DNA of 64,000 nucleotides from positions 1 to 64,000 of the forward strand of contig NZ_PJOM01000003.1 in the NCBI RefSeq assembly GCF_002900965.1. Reading direction: 5' to 3'. This document shows, one piece after another, positions 16,013-23,692 of this stretch. Position 1 is the first letter of the stretch. Every line of letters begins with the position of its first letter. Source of the stretch: Pseudotabrizicola formosa (GTDB taxonomy: Bacteria; Pseudomonadota; Alphaproteobacteria; Rhodobacterales; Rhodobacteraceae). A program made the position numbers and the translations under genes. The notes beneath the pieces were generated by a model that worked only from the letters and a program-made list of their open reading frames with translations, was not told where the DNA came from and searched no databases.

Positions 16013-18106
16013 TCATCCCGCGAACAGGGTTTCCCGGCCCCATACGCGCAGGCCTTTGCAGGCCCCAAGGAAGGACCGGGCAGAGGCGGCATCCCGCAGG
16101 GTGTGGATGCCGTCGTCCGCCGCGCCGGCAAGGCCGCAGGCCTCGACCAGCTCTGCCGCGCTCGCGCTCAGCCCGATGTGCTTGCAATGCACATGAGCGT
16201 CTTTCAGGAAATCGACTGCGGCCGGGGTCGATGCCAGGCCGTCCACCCCCGGCAGAACCGCGACAGCGTCGAACAACACGGAGGGTGCCCCGCTGATCTG
16301 ATCCGTCACAGGATGCAGATTGTCTTTGCTGCACAAGACACCGCCAATGCGCGGGGCCACTGTCCTGATCACGCCTCCCGCCTCGGATACTGCCTTTTCA
16401 AGCGCTGCCAGCAACGCGCCGTCAAAGCCGTCGCTCAGCACAACGCCCAACATTCTGCCCTTGAAGCTGCCCGGAGGGTTCTGCTGAATGCTCAGCGCCG
16501 GGGAAGGGGCCAGGTTCATTTGCGTTGGTTGTGATGTGGGAGCCGCCTTCGGGGTCGTGCCAAGCCCCAGACGGTCAGCGGCAGATTGTGCCAGCCCAAG
16601 GTCGATATTGAGCAAGTGGCTGACCATGCGACTGCGAATGGCCGGTTCCGCACATTTCGACAACTCAAACACCAGCGCGGACAGGATGTGTTCCTGCTCG
16701 GACGGAGTCTGACTGATGTAGAACTGCCGTGCCTGACTGTAATGGTCGGCAAAGCTCTCGGGCCGCAGTCTTGTCTTTGGTCCGGTGACCGGTGCACGGT
16801 AGCTGACATAGCCTTCCAGCGGATGCGCGCGGGGGCCTTCGCCCCAGCCATTGGGTTCATAATTCACCCGGCCCTTGCGGGCGGCGGTCTGCATGTGGCC
16901 GTCCTGTTGATAATTGCTGACCGGGCAGCCTTTGGGCGCATTGACGGGCAGCTTGGTAAAGTTCGGCCCGCCAAGACGTTTCAGCTGGGTGTCCAGATAC
17001 GAAAAGTTCCGGCCCTGAAGCAGCGGGTCATCGGTGAAATCTATGCCCGGGATGACATTGGCGGTGCAGAATGCCACCTGCTCGGTTTCGGCAAAGAAAT
17101 TGTCCACGGCTCGGTCCAGCCGCAGGGTGCCGATGATCTCGACCGGGCAGTCCTCTTCGGGGATCAGCTTGGTCGGGTCCAGCACGTCAAAGGCAAAGTT
17201 GTCAGCGAAGTCCTGATCGAACATCTGTACGCCCAGATCCCACTCCGGGAAATCGCCCCGGTCGATGGCATCCCACAGATCGCGGCGATGACGGTCGGGA
17301 TCGGCACCGTTGCTTTTCACCGCCTCGTCCCACATCACCGATTGCAGGCCCATCCGGGGCTTCCAGTGGAATTTGACAAAGGTGGAAACGCCCTCGGTGG
17401 ACACAAAGCGGAAGGTGTGGACCCCGAACCCCTCCATTGTGGTGAACGAGCGCGGGATGGTGCGATCTGACATCTGCCACATCACCATGTGCATGGATTC
17501 CGGTGTCAGCGAGATGAAATCCCAGAAATTGTCATGCGCCGACTGGGCCTGTGGAAATGCCCGGTCTGGTGCGGGTTTCACGGCATGGACCAGATCGGGA
17601 AATTTGATGGCATCCTGAATGAAGAACACCGGGATATTGTTGCCAACCAGATCCCAGTTGCCTTCGTCGGTGTAGAATTTCACCGAAAACCCACGCACAT
17701 CCCGGGCCAGATCGGCCGAGCCCTTGCTGCCCGCGACGGTCGAGAACCGAACGAAAACCTCGGTCTTCTTGCCGCTGCTGGCAAAGGGTGCGGCGCGGGT
17801 GATGTCTGTCAGGTCACGGGTGCAGGTGAACGTCCCATGCGCGCCATAGCCACGGGCGTGAACCACGCGTTCAGGAATGCGTTCATGATCGAAGTGAAAG
17901 AGTTTTTCGCGCAAGGCGAAATCTTCCATCAGCGTGGGCCCCGGTGCGCCGGCGCGCAGCGAGTTCTGGTTGTCAGCGATCACCACCCCCTGCGCGGTGG
18001 TCAGGCGCTCGTCCTGGCCAACGGCGTGCTGATGGATCTCTCCACCCGCACCCCGCTTTGAGGTCAAAGCTTCGATGCTGGCAGTCTGGCGCGGTGTCTT
18101 GGTCAT
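16013..18106 (-). CDS. katE: Large-subunit catalase (HPII/KatE clade)
   Basis: About 697 residues, the size of clade 2 catalases, which break down hydrogen peroxide with haem. The distal His is in [14 protein letters not shown], the conserved Asn in [19 protein letters not shown], and the proximal haem Tyr in [19 protein letters not shown]. The extra C-terminal 150 residues ([22 protein letters not shown] onward) are the flavodoxin-like domain typical of HPII. ATG 18106 has AGGG 8 bases upstream. ATG 18112 is close behind, and longer frames up to 18232 are unlikely because they would begin inside the predicted promoter at 18228-18252. Stress control by the EcfG-like sigma is inferred. Confidence 0.93.
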   Translation of the reverse strand: MTKTPRQTASIEALTSKRGAGGEIHQHAVGQDERLTTAQGVVIADNQNSLRAGAPGPTLMEDFALREKLFHFDHERIPERVVHARGYGAHGTFTCTRDLTDITRAAPFASSGKKTEVFVRFSTVAGSKGSADLARDVRGFSVKFYTDEGNWDLVGNNIPVFFIQDAIKFPDLVHAVKPAPDRAFPQAQSAHDNFWDFISLTPESMHMVMWQMSDRTIPRSFTTMEGFGVHTFRFVSTEGVSTFVKFHWKPRMGLQSVMWDEAVKSNGADPDRHRRDLWDAIDRGDFPEWDLGVQMFDQDFADNFAFDVLDPTKLIPEEDCPVEIIGTLRLDRAVDNFFAETEQVAFCTANVIPGIDFTDDPLLQGRNFSYLDTQLKRLGGPNFTKLPVNAPKGCPVSNYQQDGHMQTAARKGRVNYEPNGWGEGPRAHPLEGYVSYRAPVTGPKTRLRPESFADHYSQARQFYISQTPSEQEHILSALVFELSKCAEPAIRSRMVSHLLNIDLGLAQSAADRLGLGTTPKAAPTSQPTQMNLAPSPALSIQQNPPGSFKGRMLGVVLSDGFDGALLAALEKAVSEAGGVIRTVAPRIGGVLCSKDNLHPVTDQISGAPSVLFDAVAVLPGVDGLASTPAAVDFLKDAHVHCKHIGLSASAAELVEACGLAGAADDGIHTLRDAASARSFLGACKGLRVWGRETLFAG

Positions 18107-18227
18107 GGTCATGTCCCTGGGTGCAGATGCACCTTCGCAGATGGCAGCCGACCGGAGCCGATTGCGCGCAAAAGTGGCATCAGGTGATCCGGACCGCATT
18201 CGTGCCACGAGCCGGCTGTGCCAAGAC

Positions 18228-18252
18228 AACACCGCCGGCGCAGGGTTGTTCC
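18228..18252 (-). promoter_or_regulatory. EcfG-like promoter of katE
   Basis: Read leftward, GGAAC (complement of 18248-18252) is followed after 16 bases by TGTT (complement of 18228-18231), one base away from the consensus CGTT. Transcription would begin near 18221, about 115 bases before the katE start. Confidence 0.5.
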
Positions 18253-18345
18253 GCTTCTTCTCGGGTCACCACAGGATTGCGCGCAATGCCAAGGCCGGCC
18301 TTGATGCATGTGAAGGCTGCAAGGGGCCCGGACCCAAAAACGCGG

Positions 18346-18370
18346 GGAACAAAAGGCAAGGCCAAAGGTT
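18346..18370 (+). promoter_or_regulatory. EcfG-like promoter of the stress membrane operon
   Basis: GGAAC at 18346-18350, then 16 bases, then GGTT at 18367-18370 (consensus CGTT, one mismatch). The distance to the ATG at 18471 is about 95 bases. Confidence 0.5.
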
Positions 18371-18470
18371 GTCTCAGCAGCGAAACATGACAGCAGACTT
18401 TCACCGCTTTGGGTCTGCCGCGTCGTGTTCGACCTATCAACCGGCGATTTGTGCCAGAAAGGCCAAAGCA

Positions 18471-18986
18471 ATGACTGAGTCCCACACCCCACACACCGGC
18501 ATCCGACAGGAAGAGGCGTCGATGGTTGGCAGTGTCGCTTCCGACATCAAGACGGCGGCAACCCAGAAACTCGACGAGGCCATGGCCGAGGTCCGGTCCA
18601 GAACCGGTGATGCCAAGGACAGCGTCGCAAATGAAGTGAATGATGTGGCGCAGGCTCTGCGCCGTGCATCGCAAGAGCTGCGCGGCGGGTCTGCCCAAGA
18701 GCGCACGCTTGGCACGCTGGCCAGCAGCCTTGCCGATGTTTCGGATCAGATCCGCGACAAGGATCTGGGCCAGATCGCCCAGATGGTCAGCAAGGTCGCG
18801 CGCGAACATCCTGTGATGTTCCTGGGCGGTGCCGCTCTTCTGGGGTTTGCCGCCAGCCGCTATGCCAAAGCCAGTAGCACAGGCAGTGGCCCGTCTGGCA
18901 CCACCTCCGGCACACAGCAGGGAGCCCGTCCGGCGGCGTCCTTTGTCCGTGGGGGCCCGGATGGTCAAGCACCGGGTGCAGCGTGA
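18471..18986 (+). CDS. Stress-associated membrane-anchored protein, uncharacterised
   Basis: 171 residues. A long amphipathic helical region (about 20-105, VGSVASDIKTAATQKLDEAM onward) leads to one hydrophobic segment near HPVMFLGGAALLGFAASRYA and a Gly/Ser/Pro-rich tail. This layout is seen in DUF883-like and nutrient-deprivation-type proteins, but I cannot place it in a family with confidence. ATG 18471 has AAAGG 8 bases upstream. The next gene starts at GTG 18983, overlapping its stop. The trio with a holin-like DUF1469 protein and a DUF3618 protein is a common stress-linked arrangement in alphaproteobacteria. Confidence 0.8.
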   Translation: MTESHTPHTGIRQEEASMVGSVASDIKTAATQKLDEAMAEVRSRTGDAKDSVANEVNDVAQALRRASQELRGGSAQERTLGTLASSLADVSDQIRDKDLGQIAQMVSKVAREHPVMFLGGAALLGFAASRYAKASSTGSGPSGTTSGTQQGARPAASFVRGGPDGQAPGAA

Positions 18987-19375
18987 CCGGCCCCAAATCT
19001 ACGGGCGAAATGATGGCAGACATCATGGGCAATGTCAGCAATCTGGTCCGCAATGAAACGGATCTCGCCCGTGCAGAGATCGGCGAAAGCCTGACCAAGG
19101 CCGGTGCCTCTTTGGGGTCGATGGCAGTGGCGCTGGTGTTGGCCATAACCGCGTTGAATGTCCTTGCCGCAGCTCTGGTTGCCTTGCTGGTGCAGATGGG
19201 TCTGGAGCCACTTTGGGCCAGTGTGCTTGTCGGGCTTGGTTTACTGGCCATTGCCTTTGCAGTCTTCGCCTCTGCCAAGTCTGCCCTGAAACAGATCGGC
19301 TTCGTGCCGACCCGCACCGCGCGAAATGTATCGCGCGATGTTGCAGCCATAAAGGAATCCCTCAATGACCGTTGA
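18983..19375 (+). CDS. Phage-holin-superfamily (DUF1469-like) membrane protein
   Basis: 130 residues. The N-terminal helix NLVRNETDLARAEIGESLTKAG is followed by two membrane segments (AVALVLAITALNVLAAALVALLV and LWASVLVGLGLLAIAFAVFA) and a short charged tail. This is the pattern of the holin-3_6/DUF1469 family, which despite its name is chromosomal and widely found in stress operons. GTG 18983 overlaps the previous stop (GTGA). ATG 19010 is an alternative start. It overlaps the DUF3618 gene by 11 bases. There are no other phage genes nearby, so a lysis role is unlikely. Confidence 0.8.
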   Translation: MTGPKSTGEMMADIMGNVSNLVRNETDLARAEIGESLTKAGASLGSMAVALVLAITALNVLAAALVALLVQMGLEPLWASVLVGLGLLAIAFAVFASAKSALKQIGFVPTRTARNVSRDVAAIKESLNDR

Positions 19376-20414
19376 TACCCGAAGCTCCGACGACATCGAG
19401 CGCGACATCCGCGAAGAACGGGAGCGGATGAGCGAGTCGATCAACAATCTGCAACAGAAGTTTTCGGTGGATGCCATCGTGAATGACATCGGATCGATGT
19501 TCCGTATGCAAGGCGACGACATCGGGCGCGTCGTCACCCAGACCGTCGGGCGCAACCCGGCTGCGGTGGCGCTGGTCGGAGTTGGTCTTGCCTGGCTGTT
19601 CCTTGGCCAGAACCGGTCCTCCTCGCGTCATGATGATGACTGGGACAGATCGCCCGCCTATCGCCCCTCCCGCGGCAGTGATGACCGTTGGCGCAGAGAG
19701 GTTGGCCCAACCATTCGCTCTGGCAATGAAGACATGGATGATGCCGATCAGCATTGGTATGGCGTGCATCATATGGACCGGGGCCGCATCCATAGGCATC
19801 GGGCAGGGCATTCCGGCCAAGCGGAAGAGTATGGCGGCACCCATGGTACGGCCGAGTCCATTCGCTCTGCGGTGTCAGGCATGGCCGAAGATGTCAGCAC
19901 CACCGCAGCCGACCTGACGGAGCGGTTGTCGCATGGGCTAGAGGACCTGTCGGAAGAGGCGCGCGCCCGCGTTATTGCCGCCCGCCGTGCCGCGCATGAC
20001 GCGCGGATTGCCTCCACGGAAGCCATGCAAAAAGGCATGCGTTCGGCCAACGGCTTCTTTGAAGATCAGCCTCTGGTGGTGGGTGCGCTTGCGGTCGCCT
20101 TGGGCGCTGCGATTGGCGGAGTGCTGCCGCACAGCAAGCTAGAAGACGATACGCTTGGTGACAGCAGCGACCGGTTGTTCGCCGAGGCCCAGGACCTGTT
20201 TTACAGCGAACGGGAAAAAGCCATGGCAATGGCCAGAACCGTGGCGGCGGATGTAAAGGGCGAAATCAAGGAGGCAGGTTCGGATCTTGCCAACCTGCTG
20301 CCCGAAGGCAAATCTGCCGGCGACGTCATTGTAGACCGCGCCGCTGTCGCTGCTACCCGGATCTACGATCATGCCACCGGTGAGGCAAAATCCGGCGATA
20401 AATCCGCCACCTAA
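19365..20414 (+). CDS. DUF3618 family protein
   Basis: 349 residues. The N-terminus DDIERDIREERERMSESINNLQQKFS is the DUF3618 signature. It is followed by a membrane segment (NPAAVALVGVGLAWLFLG), a charged His/Asp/Arg-rich linker, a helical region (about 165-225), a second hydrophobic stretch (PLVVGALAVALGAAIGGVLP) and a C-terminal helical part. Start ATG 19365 has AAAGGAA 7 bases upstream. It is the last gene of its operon, with a strong terminator 17 bases after the stop. The function of the family is unknown. Membrane or envelope maintenance under stress is inferred from its neighbours. Confidence 0.85.
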   Translation: MTVDTRSSDDIERDIREERERMSESINNLQQKFSVDAIVNDIGSMFRMQGDDIGRVVTQTVGRNPAAVALVGVGLAWLFLGQNRSSSRHDDDWDRSPAYRPSRGSDDRWRREVGPTIRSGNEDMDDADQHWYGVHHMDRGRIHRHRAGHSGQAEEYGGTHGTAESIRSAVSGMAEDVSTTAADLTERLSHGLEDLSEEARARVIAARRAAHDARIASTEAMQKGMRSANGFFEDQPLVVGALAVALGAAIGGVLPHSKLEDDTLGDSSDRLFAEAQDLFYSEREKAMAMARTVAADVKGEIKEAGSDLANLLPEGKSAGDVIVDRAAVAATRIYDHATGEAKSGDKSAT

Positions 20415-20430
20415 ACAAAACCGCGAAACA

Positions 20431-20469
20431 AAACTGCGGGCGGGCGTTTTGCCCGCCCGCAGTTTTTTT
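20431..20469. terminator. Strong intrinsic terminator, probably bidirectional
   Basis: A 15-bp perfect stem (20431-20445 with 20451-20465, core CTGCGGGCGGGC) and a 5-base loop, followed by a T-run to 20469. On the other strand the stem is followed by TTTTGTTT, so it can also end the convergent gene at 20495-20947. Confidence 0.92.
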
Positions 20470-20494
20470 GTCCGGCCGCGAGGGTCCGTTAGCC

Positions 20495-20947
20495 TTACAT
20501 ATCCTCCACGGCTGTGCAGATCTCTTCCATCTGGTCCATCGACACGGAAATCTGAATGCGTGAATCGACCGATGGCATCCCGGGAACCGTGGGACCTTCT
20601 GCAACCGTGGTGTCACCGTCCATTGCGGCGGCATCGCTTGCTCCGGCCGTGCCGGCCGACGCCACGGTTGCATCCGCCGGCCCGCTGGAATGCTGCCCAT
20701 AAGCTGCACAATCGCGCTGGACCATGGCCTTGTCTTCTTCTGACAAGGTGATCCACTGCGCGGCCAGTTCAGCCGAGGGGCGCACAGTGCTTCCATCGTC
20801 GCCGAACATGGCTGTTCCGAGTGATGTGGACCAATCACTGCCAAAGCTGATCGGGGTGGTGGTGTCGTTTGCCGCGCTGCTTTGTGCAACGGCTCCGAAA
20901 GCGAGCAGCTGGGATGCAATGGCAAACGGGATGATGGCGGATTTCAT
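20495..20947 (-). CDS. Exported protein of unknown function
   Basis: 150 residues with a signal peptide (MKSAIIPFAIASQLLAFGAVAQ). The mature part has LSEEDKAMVQRDCAAYGQHSSG and CTAVEDM near the C-terminus, so two cysteines could form a disulfide, and a Thr/Ala/Asp-rich middle. I do not recognise the family. ATG 20947 has GGAG 6 bases upstream. An exact EcfG-type promoter lies at 21136-21160, which predicts a leader of about 180 bases and suggests induction in the general stress response. The gene ends at the shared terminator with the DUF3618 operon. Confidence 0.75.
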   Translation of the reverse strand: MKSAIIPFAIASQLLAFGAVAQSSAANDTTTPISFGSDWSTSLGTAMFGDDGSTVRPSAELAAQWITLSEEDKAMVQRDCAAYGQHSSGPADATVASAGTAGASDAAAMDGDTTVAEGPTVPGMPSVDSRIQISVSMDQMEEICTAVEDM

Positions 20948-21280
20948 AGTGGTCTCCAAAGACTAGGGGGGCGTCCTTTAGCCGGCCTGACGCCGGCGGC
21001 AGGGCAAGAGATGCGGCGATGGCCGCTTTCGGGCCTTGCCCGTGGGTTCATCGCCTTGCGGGCGTTCAAAAGTTGTCAGACCATGATGTTGGTCCAGTGC
21101 TGTGGCAGAGCATTTGACCCGGGCTACAGATCTACAACGGTCTGCGGGCCGCCTTGTTCCCTGTGAGGCGAAGAGCCTTGATGGCGCTTTAGAGAAGCGA
21201 TTTACCACGGCCCCGCCGGTATGCGAACCGGCCAACCAAAGTGGGCTCGCAGTGTTCAACCTGACATCCATGGCAGAGGT
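20948..21280. other. Intergenic region with long leader of the exported-protein gene
   Basis: No supported gene. It holds the EcfG-type promoter at 21136-21160 and the roughly 180-base leader. Within the leader a 35-codon Arg/Pro-rich open frame (complement 20944-21051) ends overlapping the next ATG. It has no good ribosome-binding site and is not called. Confidence 0.5.
21136..21160 (-). promoter_or_regulatory. EcfG-type promoter of the exported-protein gene
   Basis: Leftward, GGAAC (complement of 21156-21160), 16 bases, CGTT (complement of 21136-21139): an exact consensus match, in the correct orientation for 20495-20947. Confidence 0.68.
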
Positions 21281-22438
21281 TTAACCTTGCACCGGCTTCA
21301 ACTGCGCCTGCATCAGATGGTGCATCGCGTCCCACGTTTCCTTCCGCGACTGCCGGGCAAGCTCCTTGTCCACCGCTTGCCGCCAGCCTTCGGGTTGAAT
21401 GCCGAGCATGGTTTTGAGCGTCGGCACGATGGTCTGTGCATCGGCAATAGAGACCAGACCCTTTTTGCCATAGGTTTCCACCAGATCAGCCACGGCCGTG
21501 GACGTGACACGCAAGCCCGCCGCCAAAAGCTCCAGAGTCTCGCTGGGGCGGACCGCCCGCGTCGCATCGTTCAACGCAAAGGGCATCCAGGCGGCCTGCC
21601 AGTTGGCCATGTAACCGGGCAGCTCATCATAGGTCTTGCGTCCAAGCCAATGAATGTTCGGAGCCTGTGGCAGAGGATCCGGGTGGGTTCTGGCAATCGG
21701 ACCAATCATCACAAAATGGATCGACGGAAGCGCTTTGGCCGATGAGGCAATCAGATCCAGGTCGATGCGGTCATCGATCACACCGCCAAATCCGACGCGA
21801 GGCGCAGGAATTTCTGCCTGATCGGACGGATCTTCGATCCGCGACCGCGCGCGCGCGAAATGGCTGGTGTCAACGCCGCCGGGAACCCAGTGAACATGCC
21901 GATGCGACCGCGCTTTGGCCGCGACCTGGATTTGGCCCTCCGCAAAGACAAGGTGGGAACAGGCCAACAGCTCGGCCTCCAGTTCGGCGAATTTGGCTTG
22001 GTCGACGCCAAGGGCCAAGGGCTCCTGCATGATGTCATAGATGCGCAGATCGCAGGGAAGATGGCGGCTGAAGTCCAAGGCCATGGGTGTGAAATACCAG
22101 TGAACCAGTGGCGACGGGTCCAGCAGGCTCTGCAACTCCTCCACCAGCAAGCGCTGCTCGCGCAGGACATCGCAGGTCGCGTCACACACAGGCGTCAACA
22201 CCGTTACGCCCGATTGTGCGGTTTTCACCCGAAAATGCGGCGGTCCCTGTGCGACTTCCGGCTCCTCGACAAAGTAAACCCTGTAGTCGCGGGCAGCCTC
22301 GGCCAGCAGGTTTTGTGGTCTTTGACGCACAATCCCCCACTTCAGGTGCGAAAAGCAGACCAAGGCTGGGCGGGGGCCAGCAGGCTTTTCGGCCTCAGCC
22401 CGAAGGCTGGCCCGGAAAAGCGACGGCTGCGTGTTCAT
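21281..22438 (-). CDS. Glycosyltransferase (group 1 type)
   Basis: About 385 residues with a GT-B fold pattern. The N-terminal FSHLKWGIVRQRPQNLLAEA is a motif of a glycosyltransferase subgroup often near UDP-galactopyranose mutase or exopolysaccharide genes. The C-terminal domain has PRVGFGGVIDDRIDLDLI and a donor-binding stretch RPSETLELLAAGLRVTSTAVADL. No signal or membrane segment is seen. ATG 22438 is chosen because AGGAGG lies about 11 bases upstream and because the EcfG-type promoter at 22476-22500 leaves the longer frame (to 22561) partly untranscribed. The acceptor and sugar are unknown. It may modify surface polysaccharide under stress. Confidence 0.82.
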   Translation of the reverse strand: MNTQPSLFRASLRAEAEKPAGPRPALVCFSHLKWGIVRQRPQNLLAEAARDYRVYFVEEPEVAQGPPHFRVKTAQSGVTVLTPVCDATCDVLREQRLLVEELQSLLDPSPLVHWYFTPMALDFSRHLPCDLRIYDIMQEPLALGVDQAKFAELEAELLACSHLVFAEGQIQVAAKARSHRHVHWVPGGVDTSHFARARSRIEDPSDQAEIPAPRVGFGGVIDDRIDLDLIASSAKALPSIHFVMIGPIARTHPDPLPQAPNIHWLGRKTYDELPGYMANWQAAWMPFALNDATRAVRPSETLELLAAGLRVTSTAVADLVETYGKKGLVSIADAQTIVPTLKTMLGIQPEGWRQAVDKELARQSRKETWDAMHHLMQAQLKPVQG

Positions 22439-22475
22439 GACCTGCTGCCTCCTGCGGCGCGATTGCAGAAGGGTT

Positions 22476-22500
22476 AACGCGCGATGGCCCGCTTGGTTCC
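22476..22500 (-). promoter_or_regulatory. EcfG-type promoter of the glycosyltransferase gene
   Basis: Leftward, GGAAC (complement of 22496-22500), 16 bases, CGTT (complement of 22476-22479): an exact match. The transcription start would be about 30 bases before ATG 22438. Confidence 0.7.
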
Positions 22501-22640
22501 ATAGAAAGGGTGAAAGATGTGGTGCCAGGCGCCGCCAGCGCCAGAAGGGACCCGCGGACAAACAGGGCAGCTGTCATGTCTCAACCCAGTCAGGCGTAAT
22601 CTCGTGGAGTCCAGTGCCCTGTCAGTCCATGCTGGCAGTC

Positions 22641-23213
22641 TCACCTTTCGGCAAAACAGCTGGGCGGTTGTGTAGACCCGGGTGATGCACCGCCTGAGCG
22701 TCGCAACCGGTTTTGGCTTAGCGTATCGTCCTGTCCCATCAGCCGTTCCAAAGCGTCTCTGCTGCGGCTTACCCGGCTTTTGATCGTGCCGACCGTGCAG
22801 CCACAGACCTGCGCCGCTTGCTGCTGGGAAAATCCCAGCACGCTCATCAAGACCAATGGCCGGCGTTGATCGAGGGGCAGCCGCGCAATCAGCCCAAGCA
22901 ATTGGGTGAGCGCCACGGCGTGCTCCTGTCTCGGCTCTTCCGACAGGGACTCTGCGCCTATCCCGTCGACATCCTCGACCTCGCGGCGATATTTTCGGAT
23001 CTCAGAAAAGAAGGTATTGCGCAGAATGGTGAACAGCCAGGCGCGCAAATTCGTATCCGGCTGAAAGCTGTCACGGCTGCTCCATGCCTTGAGAAGGGTC
23101 GTCTGCACAAGATCTTCGGCCCGATGCGGGTTCGAGGTCAGCGTCAGCGCCCGGCGGCGCAGGGCCACGGTTTGCAAGGGCAAAAGCGCGTGGAAAGGAT
23201 GCATGTCTGGCAT
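22641..23213 (-). CDS. ECF sigma factor, EcfG (ECF15) type
   Basis: 190 residues. Region 2 spans about 10-75 (RAEDLVQTTLLKAW, NLRAWLFTILRNTFFSEIRKYRREVEDVDG), and region 4 about 105-160 (LPLDQRRPLVLMSVLGFSQQQAA, CGCTVGTIKSRVSRSRDALERLM). The RNTF-SE-RK-RREVEDVDG block and VGTIKSRV are characteristic of EcfG, the general stress sigma of alphaproteobacteria. A 30-residue tail is extra. ATG 23213 is a conservative start with no clear ribosome-binding site. A GTG at 23315 is possible. Exact GGAAC-N16/17-CGTT promoters around the locus are its likely targets. No PhyR or NepR gene is seen beside it or elsewhere in the window. Confidence 0.87.
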   Translation of the reverse strand: MPDMHPFHALLPLQTVALRRRALTLTSNPHRAEDLVQTTLLKAWSSRDSFQPDTNLRAWLFTILRNTFFSEIRKYRREVEDVDGIGAESLSEEPRQEHAVALTQLLGLIARLPLDQRRPLVLMSVLGFSQQQAAQVCGCTVGTIKSRVSRSRDALERLMGQDDTLSQNRLRRSGGASPGSTQPPSCFAER

Positions 23214-23577
23214 GGGATGCGTCTCGCTTTCGGTAAGACCCGGCAGGCCCCTAACCTTTTCCAAGGCAGAACGCGCCACGGCGTCTGATGTCGGTCTGAT
23301 CGCGTGGGTTGGCACGACCGCCGCGCAGGGCAGGGACTTGGCAGACCCAATGCCTGCTGAACTTCTGCTGCGGCCTTCAGGTGTTCTTGTCCCGGTCTGG
23401 CAAGAGCCTTGACGGTCCCGTGTTCTGTTTCAGGGGGCAGTGCCGATTGCGACCGCCCCCTGGAGAGGGCCGGGCTGTGCCGCCCGGCCTCGAAGTTTTG
23501 ACTGACCTGCTGCAGAAGACTTTTGCCAAGGGGTGGCCCATGAGAGCCTTTCCTGTGGAAGCCGCAGCAGGCCAAGC
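23214..23577. other. Region upstream of the sigma factor, no supported gene
   Basis: No open frame here has a ribosome-binding site and plausible coding bias. NepR-like residues were looked for and not seen. It contains two adjacent perfect inverted repeats (23431-23489, separate entry). Confidence 0.5.
23431..23489. repeat. Two tandem hairpins upstream of the sigma factor
   Basis: CAGGGGGC (23431-23438) pairs with GCCCCCTG (23455-23462), and GGCCGGGC (23468-23475) pairs with GCCCGGCC (23482-23489). Both stems are perfect over 8 bp. They lie between the 23-aa peptide gene and the sigma gene. The second could end the upstream peptide operon, and the pair could also structure the sigma leader. 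Confidence 0.45.
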
Positions 23578-23649
23578 TCAGAGCAGAACAGCTATGATGA
23601 TGACAACGAGGAGCGGCGCTCCGAGCAGCCAGGCAATAAGAGCGGGCAT
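23578..23649 (-). CDS. 23-aa hydrophobic micropeptide
   Basis: ATG (complement of 23647-23649) to TGA (complement of 23578-23580) encodes 23 residues beginning MPALIAWLLGAPLLVV, with only hydrophobic residues to the end. It would be a single membrane helix without charged flanks. AAGGA stands about 6 bases upstream. It lies 43 bases after the stop of the 298-aa membrane protein and is probably the last gene of that operon. Its sequence differs from the two 24-aa paralogues. It is too small for standard gene finders. The evidence is the ribosome-binding site, the hydrophobic pattern and the operon position. Confidence 0.6.
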   Translation of the reverse strand: MPALIAWLLGAPLLVVIIIAVLL

Positions 23650-23692
23650 GATCTTTCCTTTCTTCTGTATCGGGGGAACGGGCGGTCCTGCC

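Larger units (their letters stand above)
18107..18470. other. Divergent regulatory region between katE and the stress membrane operon
   Basis: No supported gene. The region carries two EcfG-like promoters pointing away from each other (18228-18252 leftward to katE, 18346-18370 rightward to the membrane operon), with 5' leaders of roughly 90-115 bases. The rest shows nothing I recognise. Confidence 0.6.

Noticed and set aside
18107-18232. N-terminal extension of catalase
   Set aside because: It lacks a ribosome-binding site, would begin inside the predicted promoter, and the family starts near MTKTP.
18983-19375. Holin-superfamily protein as a prophage mark
   Set aside because: No other phage genes, repeats or attachment sites are nearby. 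This family is common in chromosomal stress operons.
20944-21051. 35-codon frame overlapping the exported-protein start
   Set aside because: The AAGG before it is only 2 bases from the ATG and the peptide is low-complexity. Kept only as a finding.
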